From: Marinospirillum perlucidum
GTDB taxonomy: Bacteria > Pseudomonadota > Gammaproteobacteria > Pseudomonadales > Halomonadaceae
DNA length: 64,000 nucleotides
Direction of reading: 5' to 3'
Assembly (NCBI RefSeq): GCF_003336805.1
Contig: NZ_QFWJ01000007.1
Coordinates: forward strand, 62,001-126,000
Below the pieces are notes generated by a model, which worked only from the letters and a program-made list of their open reading frames with translations, was not told where the DNA came from and made no database searches. The position numbers and the translations under genes were made by a program. The stretch's first letter is position 1, and each line of letters opens with the position of its first letter. Below, piece after piece: positions 34,160 through 44,444 of this stretch.

Positions 34160-35233
34160 TTATTCAAAGTGCTCCCAGCTTAAAGGCGTGCCTTTATTGA
34201 TCTTTTTCTTAATATATTTGCCTAGAAACTGCTTTAGATATTTGGGTGGGAGCCCTGACCCGGGCCGCACAGAACGAAGATTATTTTCTGTAAGTTGGTC
34301 ACCTGGTTCTAGGTCTTCTGCAATATAAAGAGAGCGACGATGTTTTCGGGAAGCAATTTCCCGTTCAGTGGGTCCGTAGTAAACTTTCCCTAATGCATCC
34401 TTGGCACGACGGCACTCTTCCACCAGTTGGCGAAGCTCATTTGGTTCCATCGAGAAATCAGCATCAACGCCCCCTTCACTACGGTCTAAAACAAAATGCT
34501 TTTCGATAACCGTTGCTCCCAAAGCAGCACCTGCGACAGCAACACCTATTCCTGTGGTGTGATCAGATAAGCCGACTTGGCAACCAAATAATTGCGCAAG
34601 ATGAGGTAATGTATTTAAATTCGCATCAACTGGGCGGGCAGGATAGTTACTAGTGCACTTAAGAAGAATCAGTTCTTCACAGCCATTTTCGCGCAGTACC
34701 TCAACAGACTCAGCTAGTTCACTCAGTGTTGCCATCCCCGTAGACATGATGACTGGCTTACCCGTTTTAGCAACCGCAGCTAGCAAAGCATGGTCCGTAT
34801 TTTCAAAGGAAGCTATTTTATAACAGGGGGAATTTAGCTCTTCCAAATAGTCTAGAGCGGTGGAGTCAAATGGAGTACTGAATGCCAGCATACCAAGCTG
34901 CTGCGCACGCTCAAAAAGAGGCTGATGCCATTCCCACGGAGTCATCGCTTTTTGATAGAGCTGATGCAGAGAATAGCCTTTCCACAAGTTGTTTGGATCG
35001 TCTATAAAAAAATCACCCTCATGAACATCAAGGGTCATGGTATTAGCTGTGTAGGTCTGCAACTTAATAGCATCCGCCCCTGCGTGGGCCGCTGCATCAA
35101 CCATTTGTAAAGCTTTATCCAGAGACTGGTCATGATTGCCGGAAAGCTCGGCAATAATAAAAGGCATGTTGTCTGAGCCAATGACTGTATTGCCCAGTTG
35201 AATCGTATTAGGTTTATCAGGACTTTGGTTCAT
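34160..35233 (-). CDS. pseI: Pseudaminic acid synthase PseI
   Basis: It condenses 6-deoxy-AltdiNAc with phosphoenolpyruvate to make pseudaminic acid. The 357-residue protein has the PseI-type start PFIIAELSGNHDQSLDKAL (ELSxNH, distinct from the EAGVNH of LegI). Further motifs are ADAIKLQTYTANTMTLD, PCYKIASFENTDHALL, PVIMSTGMATLSELAE and VIEKHFVLDRSEGGVDADFS. A C-terminal SAF domain ends the protein. It overlaps pseG by 4 nt and is followed by pseH. Presence of both PseI and LegI types indicates that two different nonulosonic acids are made. Confidence 0.94.
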   Translation of the reverse strand: MNQSPDKPNTIQLGNTVIGSDNMPFIIAELSGNHDQSLDKALQMVDAAAHAGADAIKLQTYTANTMTLDVHEGDFFIDDPNNLWKGYSLHQLYQKAMTPWEWHQPLFERAQQLGMLAFSTPFDSTALDYLEELNSPCYKIASFENTDHALLAAVAKTGKPVIMSTGMATLSELAESVEVLRENGCEELILLKCTSNYPARPVDANLNTLPHLAQLFGCQVGLSDHTTGIGVAVAGAALGATVIEKHFVLDRSEGGVDADFSMEPNELRQLVEECRRAKDALGKVYYGPTEREIASRKHRRSLYIAEDLEPGDQLTENNLRSVRPGSGLPPKYLKQFLGKYIKKKINKGTPLSWEHFE

Positions 35234-36324
35234 GCGAGATATTTCTCTAATTGAGTCTTTAGGTGTTGGACAACTGCGTGGACTCCTCCACTTCGAGGAA
35301 CAACCTGGCTTGCATTATGGCTTATCTGCCCTAACAAAAGAGGGTTGTTCAAGGTTCTACTCAAAGCCAGGGCAAGTTGTGAAGTGGTTATTTGATCAGC
35401 ATCACCAAGCCAGATACAAGCACCTTGTTCAGCGAGATATTCAGTTGTTGGGCGCTGGTTTTCTGCAACAGTTACGATTAACCCAGGTAAACCCAGAATA
35501 CAGCGCTCCCAATGAGTAGTACCGCCACCTCCCAGCATAAGTTTGGCTTTACTCATTAATTCCGCCATACGTTGAGTCTGAATATGTAATTTTGCATTGG
35601 GGAGTTTGGATATTGCCCCTACCAGTGCTGGTTTATCTGGATTGTTCTGTCCGATAACGATATCTGCGCTGGGAGAAATCTGACTATTGTGGTGTAGATC
35701 TTGTAAGGCTTTTACGGTTTTTAAAGTGAGATGCCAGGGATCGCTGCCACCAAAAAAAACTAGCAGGCGTTCTGGGCTAAGTTCTCTTTGTGTTTGGTAG
35801 AACTCTTCGCGTAATAGAGCATATTCAGGGCCAAGCAAGCATTTGCATCCCGGGTTGACGAGGCCTTGGTATCGTCTTAGAAAATTTGGTAGTAAGTTTT
35901 GATCCAGAAGCGTTTCACAATCATGGCTGCGATTTGCCAGGTCATCAATCACCATGCGATGCCGGAAAAAAGGCTTCAGCTTTTGTGTGAAAGTTCGGCC
36001 TAGTCCGTAGTGGTCAACTACCAGCAGGTCGGCTGGAATTTCATGCTGATTAAGAAGGCTTATCGTATCCGATGCATCCTGCTCTTCAGTGCAACCTAGC
36101 CACTCAGCGTATCCTTTCATTTCAGAAGTGTCTTTTAACTCTGGAAGTGGTAGAACTTTGAATCCTTGTTGCTGAATCACTTCAATCAGATTGCCGAGGT
36201 GTAGCCGACAGATAAAGCTTATGCTAGCGCCTTGTTGATGTAGGGCTCTTGCCAGAGTCAGACAGCGCATGACATGGCCAGAGCCAATCAGGGCTGAGGC
36301 ATCGGTGCGAATATATACTTTCAT
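35230..36324 (-). CDS. pseG: UDP-6-deoxy-AltdiNAc hydrolase PseG
   Basis: PseG removes UDP from UDP-2,4-diacetamido-2,4,6-trideoxy-L-altropyranose before the PseI step. The 364-residue GT-B-fold protein starts VYIRTDASALIGSGHVMRCL, the characteristic glycine-rich N-terminus with the catalytic His, and has LLVVDHYGLG, LLVFFGGSDPWHLT and MLGGGGTTHWERCILGLPGL. It starts immediately after pseF (no gap) and overlaps pseI. Confidence 0.92.
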   Translation of the reverse strand: MKVYIRTDASALIGSGHVMRCLTLARALHQQGASISFICRLHLGNLIEVIQQQGFKVLPLPELKDTSEMKGYAEWLGCTEEQDASDTISLLNQHEIPADLLVVDHYGLGRTFTQKLKPFFRHRMVIDDLANRSHDCETLLDQNLLPNFLRRYQGLVNPGCKCLLGPEYALLREEFYQTQRELSPERLLVFFGGSDPWHLTLKTVKALQDLHHNSQISPSADIVIGQNNPDKPALVGAISKLPNAKLHIQTQRMAELMSKAKLMLGGGGTTHWERCILGLPGLIVTVAENQRPTTEYLAEQGACIWLGDADQITTSQLALALSRTLNNPLLLGQISHNASQVVPRSGGVHAVVQHLKTQLEKYLA

Positions 36325-38021
<1,697 letters not shown>

Positions 38022-38040
38022 TTACCTTGGGGTCAAATAC

Positions 38041-39198
38041 TCAAACTGCACTCAGTGACTCTTCAAGTACTTGGATAACTTGTTCCACTTCATCCTCCTG
38101 TAAACCAGGATGAAGTGGAAGACTGATTGCTTGCTGGTAGTAGTGTTCAGCTTCAGGAAAGTCACCATATTTGAAGCCTAGTTGCTGATACCAAGGCTGA
38201 GTATGCACGGGAATATAGTGTAGATTCACGCCTATGTTTGCAGCTCGAAGATTTTCAAAAACTTGCCGGTGACTAATATGGTGCCTTTCGGTTTCAAGCC
38301 GAATGATGTAAAGGTGCCAGGCTGATTCTTTGCTTGGAAAGGGTAGCTTTACGGGAAAGTCTTCCAGCCTTTGGTTATAGGTTTCAGCCAGTTGTCGGCG
38401 CTTAGTAATATAGTGGTTAAGGCGATCTAGCTGCGAAACACCTAAAGCAGCTTGCAGTTCGGTCATTCTATAGTTGAACCCTAGAGCTATTTGCTGATAG
38501 TACCAAGGGCCATCAGGTGGGTGAGACATTTGCTCACTTTCGCGGGTAATACCATGGCTACGAAGTAGCTGCATTTTTTTTGCCAAGGCCGTATTTCGTG
38601 TAGTGGCCAGCCCACCTTCAGCAGTGGTAATAATTTTAACCGGATGGAAGCTGAAGACGGTGATATTACTATATTGGCAATTGCCTACCGGTTGACCAAG
38701 ATAGGTGGCGCCAATTGCATGGGAAGCATCTTCAATGATTTTGAAGCCGTAACGCTCAGATAGAGCATGTATTTTTTGCATGTCACAGGGCTGGCCAGCC
38801 AAGTGCACTGCAACAACAATCTTGGGTAACGTGCCTTTTCTTTCCGCCTGGATCAGTTTTTCTTCCAGTTTTTTGGGGCAAAGGTTGTAGCTTTTGGGGT
38901 CAATATCGACAAAGTCAACTTTAGCCCCACAATACAAACCACAATTGGCTGAAGCTACAAAGGTTATCGGGCTAGTCCAAAGCCAGTCGCCAGCTTTAAG
39001 ATCAAGGGCTAGGCATGCCAAGTGCAAGGCAGATGTGGCGCTATTGACTGCCACAGCGTGGGGTACTTTGCAGATGCTGGCTACCCGTTGTTCAAATAAG
39101 GGTACTTGCGGACCCTGTGTTAAAAAGTCTGATTTCAGCACCCCCAGCACTGCATCTAGATCTGCTGGTCGAATGTCTTGTTTACCGTAAGGTATCAT
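38041..39198 (-). CDS. pseC: UDP-4-amino-sugar aminotransferase PseC
   Basis: A PLP enzyme that transaminates the PseB product to UDP-4-amino-4,6-dideoxy-L-AltNAc. The 385-residue protein starts MIPYGKQDIRPADLDAVL, typical of PseC, with VNSATSALHLACLAL, IIEDASHAIGATYLG and the Schiff-base lysine in VFSFHPVKIITTAEGG. It is the first gene after a sigma28 promoter and probably the first cistron of the long sugar operon; the leader is about 65 nt. Confidence 0.94.
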   Translation of the reverse strand: MIPYGKQDIRPADLDAVLGVLKSDFLTQGPQVPLFEQRVASICKVPHAVAVNSATSALHLACLALDLKAGDWLWTSPITFVASANCGLYCGAKVDFVDIDPKSYNLCPKKLEEKLIQAERKGTLPKIVVAVHLAGQPCDMQKIHALSERYGFKIIEDASHAIGATYLGQPVGNCQYSNITVFSFHPVKIITTAEGGLATTRNTALAKKMQLLRSHGITRESEQMSHPPDGPWYYQQIALGFNYRMTELQAALGVSQLDRLNHYITKRRQLAETYNQRLEDFPVKLPFPSKESAWHLYIIRLETERHHISHRQVFENLRAANIGVNLHYIPVHTQPWYQQLGFKYGDFPEAEHYYQQAISLPLHPGLQEDEVEQVIQVLEESLSAV

Positions 39199-39270
39199 TT
39201 AGGCACGCTACCGCCCCAGGATCTGAGTTTATTCCTGAGGCCTCAAGAGATTGATTGTTTTCAAGAAAAG

Positions 39271-39297
39271 TTATCGACAAGTGGTCACTTTTCTTTA
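39271..39297 (-). promoter_or_regulatory. Sigma28 (FliA) promoter driving the pse operon
   Basis: The minus strand reads TAAA (39297-39294), a 15-bp spacer and GTCGATAA (39278-39271): perfect -35, exact spacing, 7 of 8 at the -10. The TAAA overlaps the fliB stop codon. With the flagellin B and flaG promoters it shares the TAAAG start. It would place nonulosonate synthesis in the same late flagellar class as flagellin. Confidence 0.72.
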
Positions 39298-40503
39298 GTT
39301 AAGGTGCAAGGCTCGCGCAAAAGCCACGTTGGATTTTAGGTCTTTCCCAGCTAATTCCAGCATTAGCTTATCCATAAGCGAACTGTGTGTCACTCCACGA
39401 CCAAAGCGATAAGTTAGGCGAATCAGATCCTGTTTTTCAAATGACTTTTGTTGCAGAGCAATGCCGGAAGATAAAGTGCGTAACAGTAAATAGCGCACAA
39501 AAATGCTGGCCCAGCCATCTTGGATATTTTGACGCTGGATAGGAAACATGTCTCGAATGAGCCAATTCACTACAAGGTTTTCCAGGGCATAACTTTGCTT
39601 TTTATAAAAGGGCTTGAGGTGCTTTTTCCACGCCTCTTTGAGCTTGTTCAGTTGCTCTTCTCCAGCAGGACGCTTTCCAGTTATTTGTAGTCCATCCAGA
39701 GCTTTCTTAAGCTCTTCCTTGAAGGCATGCTGATTAGGCTTTTCTTGGACAAGAACATTCAGGATAACAAGCCCTAAGGCTCCATCGTTAGTTTTTTGAA
39801 GTTCCCTGGCTTGTTGCTGAAAATAGCCCTGATTGGTTAGTTCAAAATAGAGGTTACAGAGGTCTTGCATACTGGTTTCATTGTCATCTCCTTCTAGCAG
39901 AGTTTGAGCTCTTTGTACTAGTAGTCCTGCAATGAATAACCGCATCTCAAGGCTTATATTGCGGTGTCGTAATAAGGTTAGCAGTGCTTGAAGCAGTTGA
40001 TAGCGGTCTGCATAGTTTTCTTGTTCTTCAATAATTGATGCATGGGGCTTTTTTGATAGCTCTAACGGGGCAAAGCTGAGTTCCATGGCCTCAGGATCAT
40101 CAATTAGTAATTTGGCAACCTCAGGACAGGATTCAGTGAGGGTGACCGTAATATCATTGCCAAGCATTTTGTAGTGCCGCGGATAGTTATCGCAGGTGGC
40201 ACAGAGGGCGTCTTCACCAAATCTCTTTTGTAGGGAGCAAAGTCCATTTTCTTCTTGTAGCGAGCATTTGCCAGTTTGAGGGTTTAATTTAATATAAGCA
40301 GGGCTAGACTCTTTGGTCTTCAAATCATAATTATCGATTAGCTTATCCTGCATCACTGCAATTAAGGCAGGGTTCGTGCGGTAGCCTCGGAGCGTTTCTG
40401 GATCGACACCTACGTTCCAGCTGTGGCAGCAATTGTCAGGGCACTTGCTGCCAGTGCATTGAAATTTTCTGACATATTTGGGTGCTAGAGCATCGTGTGA
40501 CAT
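39295..40503 (-). CDS. fliB: Flagellin lysine-N-methylase FliB
   Basis: FliB methylates the epsilon-amino groups of surface lysines on flagellin. The 402-residue protein carries a Cys-rich N-terminus, FQCTGSKCPDNCCHSWNVGV (CxxxxCxxxCC), further cysteines in GKCSLQEENGLCSLQKRFG and LCATCDNYPRHYK, then ESCPEVAKLLI. This matches the FliB family, which coordinates a metal cluster. The C-terminal half is helical. In this window the plausible substrates are the lysines in the centre of flagellin B; flagellin A has almost none there. It lies upstream of the pse operon, on the same strand. Confidence 0.88.
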   Translation of the reverse strand: MSHDALAPKYVRKFQCTGSKCPDNCCHSWNVGVDPETLRGYRTNPALIAVMQDKLIDNYDLKTKESSPAYIKLNPQTGKCSLQEENGLCSLQKRFGEDALCATCDNYPRHYKMLGNDITVTLTESCPEVAKLLIDDPEAMELSFAPLELSKKPHASIIEEQENYADRYQLLQALLTLLRHRNISLEMRLFIAGLLVQRAQTLLEGDDNETSMQDLCNLYFELTNQGYFQQQARELQKTNDGALGLVILNVLVQEKPNQHAFKEELKKALDGLQITGKRPAGEEQLNKLKEAWKKHLKPFYKKQSYALENLVVNWLIRDMFPIQRQNIQDGWASIFVRYLLLRTLSSGIALQQKSFEKQDLIRLTYRFGRGVTHSSLMDKLMLELAGKDLKSNVAFARALHLN

Positions 40504-40642
40504 CTGGGAATCCGGATAAAAAGTGATTGATTAGGTTAACTTATCACGTCCTTACTGGAGTCAACCAGACTGAATAGGGCATTACTAGATGGTTTTGATT
40601 ATAGCCACCAGGGTCAACCCTATTGTATCACGGCCGATTTCT

Positions 40643-41701
40643 CTATACCCCCTTGATTTCTTTCTTCTTTTTTCTGGAGCTAAAATGTTCTTTGCTAAGC
40701 AGGTATTCGACCCATTGGGGGTGATCCAGATACCAGTTTAGTGTTGTCCGCATTCCTGTTTCTAAGGAGGTGTCAGGGAGCCATTGAAACTCCTGAGCAA
40801 ATTTTTGAGGATCAAAAAGATAGATGGCTTCCTGTGCATCCAGAGTTGCTTCATCAAATTCGATCTGATTCAGATAGCTGGTTTCCGCAGGCTGGATTTC
40901 ATCCAGCAATCGACACAGCAGGGTTACAGCCTCCCTGGTGCTGTGGTGGCACTGGCTGCTCAGATGGTAGCTCTCTCCCGGTCTTCCCTGGGTTGCAAGC
41001 AGGAAGAGGGCTGCGGCAAGATCCTCGACAAAGAGCCAGCTTTTTTTGTGCTCGCTTCCAGGTTTGAGCTGGATGGGTTGATTAGTCAGGCAGCGAATTA
41101 AAAGCTGCGGCAGGGGTGCATCCAGCAGTTGTCGAGGGCCGTAAATATTGGAGGCATTGGCCAGAAGGCAGGGGAAACCTGTTTGGCGATGGTAGGTTCT
41201 GGCCAGTTCATCCATGGCTGCTTTACTGGCCGAGTAGAGAGATTCCGGAGCTATCTCACTGTTCTCATTCAGTGCCTGGGTGGTGAGAAAGTTGTTACCA
41301 AAGACCTGATCGTAGGACATCTGCAGGCAGCGAAAATCCTGTTGCTGTTGTAAGGGGAGTTCCTGCCAATACTGGTGGCAACTATCCAGCAGATTAAGGG
41401 TGATGCGCTGTTGATCTTCATAGCTTTGCCGTGATGTGGGTCGTGATGGCTGGTGAGCGGCTAGATGGATGACCCTGTCTGGCTGGAATTGCGATAGAGC
41501 CTGCTGGATGGGATCCTGATCACTCAAATCGGTTTTTATCAGGCGGTAGCGCTGAGTGTACTGGAAGGCTTGCAGAGATAAAGGGTTGGCGGTTGAAGTC
41601 AGTTTATCCAGGTTCAATACCTGATGTTTCGTTTTTTGCATCAGGAAATGCACGAAAGCCGAACCGATAAAACCACTGCCGCCTGTTACCAGAATTTTCA
41701 T
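40643..41701 (-). CDS. Extended SDR, dTDP-glucose dehydratase-like with altered catalytic triad
   Basis: The 352-residue NAD-dependent epimerase/dehydratase-family protein has ILVTGGSGFIGSAFVHFLM (NAD site), VIHLAAHQPSRPT, YSASKAAMDELA (YxxxK), NASNIYGPRQL and a C-terminal TGMRTTLNWYLDHPQW as in RmlB. In RmlB the active-site TDE triad sits in STDEVYG; here it reads SYDQVFG, so the catalytic Glu is Gln and Thr is Tyr. Dehydration of dTDP-glucose is therefore doubtful; epimerase or reductase activity is more likely. The C-terminus is Lys-rich. It lies on the same strand upstream of fliB, with a 139-nt gap, so membership in the flagellar locus is uncertain. Confidence 0.78.
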   Translation of the reverse strand: MKILVTGGSGFIGSAFVHFLMQKTKHQVLNLDKLTSTANPLSLQAFQYTQRYRLIKTDLSDQDPIQQALSQFQPDRVIHLAAHQPSRPTSRQSYEDQQRITLNLLDSCHQYWQELPLQQQQDFRCLQMSYDQVFGNNFLTTQALNENSEIAPESLYSASKAAMDELARTYHRQTGFPCLLANASNIYGPRQLLDAPLPQLLIRCLTNQPIQLKPGSEHKKSWLFVEDLAAALFLLATQGRPGESYHLSSQCHHSTREAVTLLCRLLDEIQPAETSYLNQIEFDEATLDAQEAIYLFDPQKFAQEFQWLPDTSLETGMRTTLNWYLDHPQWVEYLLSKEHFSSRKKKKEIKGV

Positions 41702-41778
41702 GCGGAAGACTCCTTGTCTTATTATGAAATGTCCTTTTCATCGCTGGAGTCTAGTCAAGCCGTTAAGGCTTCGCAAAT

Positions 41779-41808
41779 CCTGGACGGCCTCTTAAAGAGG
41801 CCGCCAGG
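41779..41808 (-). terminator. Hairpin after the nitroreductase gene
   Basis: CCTGG-A-CGGCCTC / GAGGCCG-CCAGG forms a 12-bp stem with one bulged base and a TTAAA loop, 7 nt beyond the nitroreductase stop codon. There is no T run after it, so it may be Rho-dependent or an mRNA 3' end structure. Confidence 0.5.
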
Positions 41809-41815
41809 TTGAGTA

Positions 41816-42454
41816 TCAAGAGGCTTCCGGTTGTTTTGGTCGAGCATCCAGGCTCAGTAGTTGTTGGACGGGCAGGCGAGGCTTTTTGGGGTGATTGCCA
41901 GCTCCTTCATAGCCTACGGTAATCAGCATCACCGGTAGGTAACGATCTTCCAGCTGAAAAGCTTTTTTGACTGCTTGTTGGTCAAATCCAATCATGGGGC
42001 CACTGACCAGGCCCATGGCTGTGGCTGCGGTCATCAGGTTCATGGCTGCCAGGCTGCCGGAGCGTAGCGCTTCATCGTGGCAGGCTTGAGTTTTTCCAGC
42101 ATAGTTGCCTTGTACCTTTTCCAGGGTGGCGGCTGCAGTTTGTTCATCGTAAAGACCGGCTTCTACTGCCTGTTGAGTCACCTCGTCGTAGTTTTCATGG
42201 GCCAGGGTATCAGCCACCAGAATAAAAGTTACTGCAGCCTGGGAGACTTTCTTCTGGCCGAACGCCAACTTCTGCAGCTGCTCCTTGGCTGCTGTATCGG
42301 TGACAGCCAGAAAGCGGGTATGCTGCAGGTTAAAAGCACTGGGTGCCTGGGATGCGTAGTACACCAGTTGCTCTATCTGCTGCTCAGTTAGAGGCTTGTT
42401 GGCATCATAGTAATTCGCCGAAAAGCGGTTTTCCAAAGCTTGAAGGGTTTGCAT
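41816..42454 (-). CDS. NAD(P)H nitroreductase family protein
   Basis: The 212-residue FMN-dependent nitroreductase-fold protein contains YASQAPSAFNLQHTRFLAV (FMN phosphate contact), SLAAMNLMTAATAMGLVSGPMIGFD and LPVMLITVGYEGAGNHPKKPRLPV. Such enzymes reduce quinones or nitro-aromatics. It starts 2 nt after the pirin gene, so both form an operon divergent from a LysR regulator. Pirin plus nitroreductase under LysR control is a recurrent arrangement associated with quinone or electrophile stress. Confidence 0.87.
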   Translation of the reverse strand: MQTLQALENRFSANYYDANKPLTEQQIEQLVYYASQAPSAFNLQHTRFLAVTDTAAKEQLQKLAFGQKKVSQAAVTFILVADTLAHENYDEVTQQAVEAGLYDEQTAAATLEKVQGNYAGKTQACHDEALRSGSLAAMNLMTAATAMGLVSGPMIGFDQQAVKKAFQLEDRYLPVMLITVGYEGAGNHPKKPRLPVQQLLSLDARPKQPEAS

Positions 42455-42456
42455 GG

Positions 42457-43305
42457 TTACTCTCCTTGTTGAAGCGGTGCTTGAACCAGTTGGCCGGTTT
42501 GATAGTCGCGAACAGCTTGATGGATTTCAGCTTCGCTATTCATGACAAAAGGGCCGTAGTGGGCGATCGGTTCCTTCAAGGCAGGCCCAGTCAGCAGTAA
42601 GAACTGGCTGTCTTCAACCGCGCTTACTGTTACCTTGCCTTGGCTGTCAGGTGTCAGAGCCGCCAAATAGCCTTCGCTGACCTTTTCTTCCAGACTACCT
42701 GAATAGACATAGATAGCCAGTTGCTGTTTTTCCGGTAAATGAATTTCCAGGGATGCACCGGCACTGAGATGAACGTCTGCCAGGGCTGCCTCTTCACCGA
42801 TTTGCTCCAGACCGCCTTTCACCTGGCCTTGTGAAGTTTTCCAGTTGCCTGCGATGGCCTTCATCTGGCCTTCATCCCAGTGAATTTGACCCATTTCCTC
42901 GTGGCGTAAATCCCGGTATTGCGGCTGATCCATCTTGCGCCTGGCGGGTAGATTGACCCAGATCTGGAAACCATGCAGGCCATCACTATCGGTCAGTGGC
43001 ATTTCCGAATGAATAACCCCATGGGCAGCACTCATCCACTGGGCATCACCCGCATGGACTTCGCCACGATTACCCATGGAGTCTTCATGGGTCAAACCGC
43101 CATGCAGAATATAGGTCAGGGTCTCAAAGCCTCGGTGAGGGTGCGGGGGGAAGCCGCCAATGTAATCCTCCTTGGCTGAAGCTTTCAGTTCATCCAGCAT
43201 CAAAAAGGGATCAAGCCCGCCCTGAAAATCGTGGATACGCTTGATTTTAACGCCGTCACCATCTTGTGCGGGCAAGGCTTTCTTGAGTAGTTTTAGAGGA
43301 CTCAT
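42457..43305 (-). CDS. Pirin family protein
   Basis: The 282-residue bicupin of the pirin/YhhW family has the conserved FPPHPHRGFETLTYILHGGLTHEDSMG (shortened: PHPHRGFETLTYIL), carrying the iron-binding His residues, then WMSAAHGVIHSEMP and GFQIWVNLPARRKM. Some family members are quercetin dioxygenases, others regulators. The start is set at ATG 43305 with GGGAG upstream; ten extra codons to 43335 are unlikely. First gene of an operon with the nitroreductase, divergent from lysR. Confidence 0.9.
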   Translation of the reverse strand: MSPLKLLKKALPAQDGDGVKIKRIHDFQGGLDPFLMLDELKASAKEDYIGGFPPHPHRGFETLTYILHGGLTHEDSMGNRGEVHAGDAQWMSAAHGVIHSEMPLTDSDGLHGFQIWVNLPARRKMDQPQYRDLRHEEMGQIHWDEGQMKAIAGNWKTSQGQVKGGLEQIGEEAALADVHLSAGASLEIHLPEKQQLAIYVYSGSLEEKVSEGYLAALTPDSQGKVTVSAVEDSQFLLLTGPALKEPIAHYGPFVMNSEAEIHQAVRDYQTGQLVQAPLQQGE

Positions 43306-43388
43306 CCTGTTTCTCCCGGATGCTTTTGCATCCACCGAGTGATTAAAAGTTTTGCAAGTAGTCCTTGCAACGGTATGGAAGCAGCTTA

Positions 43389-43403
43389 GTATTTAATAAA
43401 TAC
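43389..43403. promoter_or_regulatory. LysR-type operator (T-N11-A palindrome)
   Basis: GTATTTAATAAATAC is a near-perfect interrupted palindrome with T-N11-A spacing, in the divergent region between pirin and the LysR gene. A further AAATACT half-site lies at 43418-43424. This is the usual position for a LysR regulator controlling itself and the divergent operon. Confidence 0.55.
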
Positions 43404-43449
43404 AAATAAAATTTAAAAAATACTGACTTTTTATTTTAGGAATTCGAAC

Positions 43450-44364
43450 ATGAAAGTGACTCTGGAGCAGTGGCGCATGCTGGAAGCAGTGGTTGCAGCG
43501 GGCGGTTTTCATCAGGCCAGCGAGCGGGTGCATAAAAGCCCTTCAAGCATTCACCATGCCGTCCATAAACTGGAAGATCAGCTGGGCTTAACCCTCTTGA
43601 AGACCGAAGGGCGGCGCATTCAGCCGACTGAGGCAGCCCAGGCGCTTTTACGGCGAGCAGGCCTGCTTCTGGAAGAGGCTGTTAATCTGGAGGAAATGGC
43701 TGAACTTCTGGCTCAAGGTGTTGAACCGGAGGTGCGCCTGGCTGTTGATCAGGCTTTTCCTGCGCACTTGTTAGCCTTGGCTTTGGCCGACTTTTCATTC
43801 AACTGGCCAAAAACGCGAATCGAACTGCGGGAAACGGTTCTGTCTGGCGGCGTGGAATTGCTTTATGCCGGTGAGATCGATCTGCTTATTTCCGGTCTAC
43901 CGGTTCAGGGGTTTTTGGGAGAGCCCCTGTTAGAAGCCGATTTTGTTTGTGTCGCCCATTATCAGCATCCCCTGCATCAATACAGACGGCTATTGGCTGA
44001 TGATCTACAGCCCTATCGGCAATTGGTTATCCGCGATTCAGCAAGGGCTCATCGTTTGGATGCCGGTTGGTTGCAGGCTGAGCAGCGTTGGACGGTTAGT
44101 CATGTGGAAACATCTTTGCGAATGCTCAAGCAGGGCTTGGGTTTTGCCTGGCTGCCCCGGCATTTGATTGCTGATGAATTGAAAACTGGAGAGCTGAAAT
44201 GCTTGCCCTTGCCGTCTGAGGGGCGGCGGGTGGTTCCTTTGCAGTTAATCCTCGCAGATCCACGTGCTGCCGGTCCAGCAACCCAGGCTCTGGCAGAGCA
44301 ATTGTTGCGTGTTTCCCGCGAGTATAAAAAAAGCCCCGATATTGAATCGGGGCAAAAGGCTTAA
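43450..44364 (+). CDS. LysR-family transcriptional regulator
   Basis: The 304-residue protein has an N-terminal winged helix-turn-helix (LEAVVAAGGFHQASERVHKS followed by PSSIHHAVHKLEDQLG) and a C-terminal effector-binding domain with VRLAVDQAFPAHLLALAL. It probably controls the divergent pirin-nitroreductase operon through the palindrome at 43389-43403. The ATG is preceded by TTAGGAATTCGAAC, with AGGA nine bases upstream. Its last codons contain the terminator of the convergent porin gene, which makes the C-terminus (SPDIESGQKA) dispensable in appearance. Confidence 0.9.
   Translation: MKVTLEQWRMLEAVVAAGGFHQASERVHKSPSSIHHAVHKLEDQLGLTLLKTEGRRIQPTEAAQALLRRAGLLLEEAVNLEEMAELLAQGVEPEVRLAVDQAFPAHLLALALADFSFNWPKTRIELRETVLSGGVELLYAGEIDLLISGLPVQGFLGEPLLEADFVCVAHYQHPLHQYRRLLADDLQPYRQLVIRDSARAHRLDAGWLQAEQRWTVSHVETSLRMLKQGLGFAWLPRHLIADELKTGELKCLPLPSEGRRVVPLQLILADPRAAGPATQALAEQLLRVSREYKKSPDIESGQKA
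44325..44353 (-). terminator. Porin terminator embedded in the 3' end of lysR
   Basis: On the minus strand GCCCCGAT-TCAAT-ATCGGGGC (44353-44333) is followed by a run of eight T (44332-44325). It terminates the porin transcript but lies within the last codons of the opposite-strand lysR gene. Confidence 0.85.
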
Positions 44365-44415
44365 AACCTCAACTTGCAGGGTGTTGGCTAAGCAGCCAAG
44401 GGTGCTGAGGTTTTA
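44362..44415 (+). terminator. Composite stem-loop after lysR
   Basis: TAAAACCTCA (44362-44371, including the lysR stop) pairs with TGAGGTTTTA (44406-44415), enclosing a small TTGGCT-AAGC-AGCCAA hairpin (44384-44399). It ends in TTTTA and may terminate lysR. Confidence 0.5.
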
Positions 44416-44444
44416 CCCTTGATCCTTGAAACAGGTTGGGGGTC

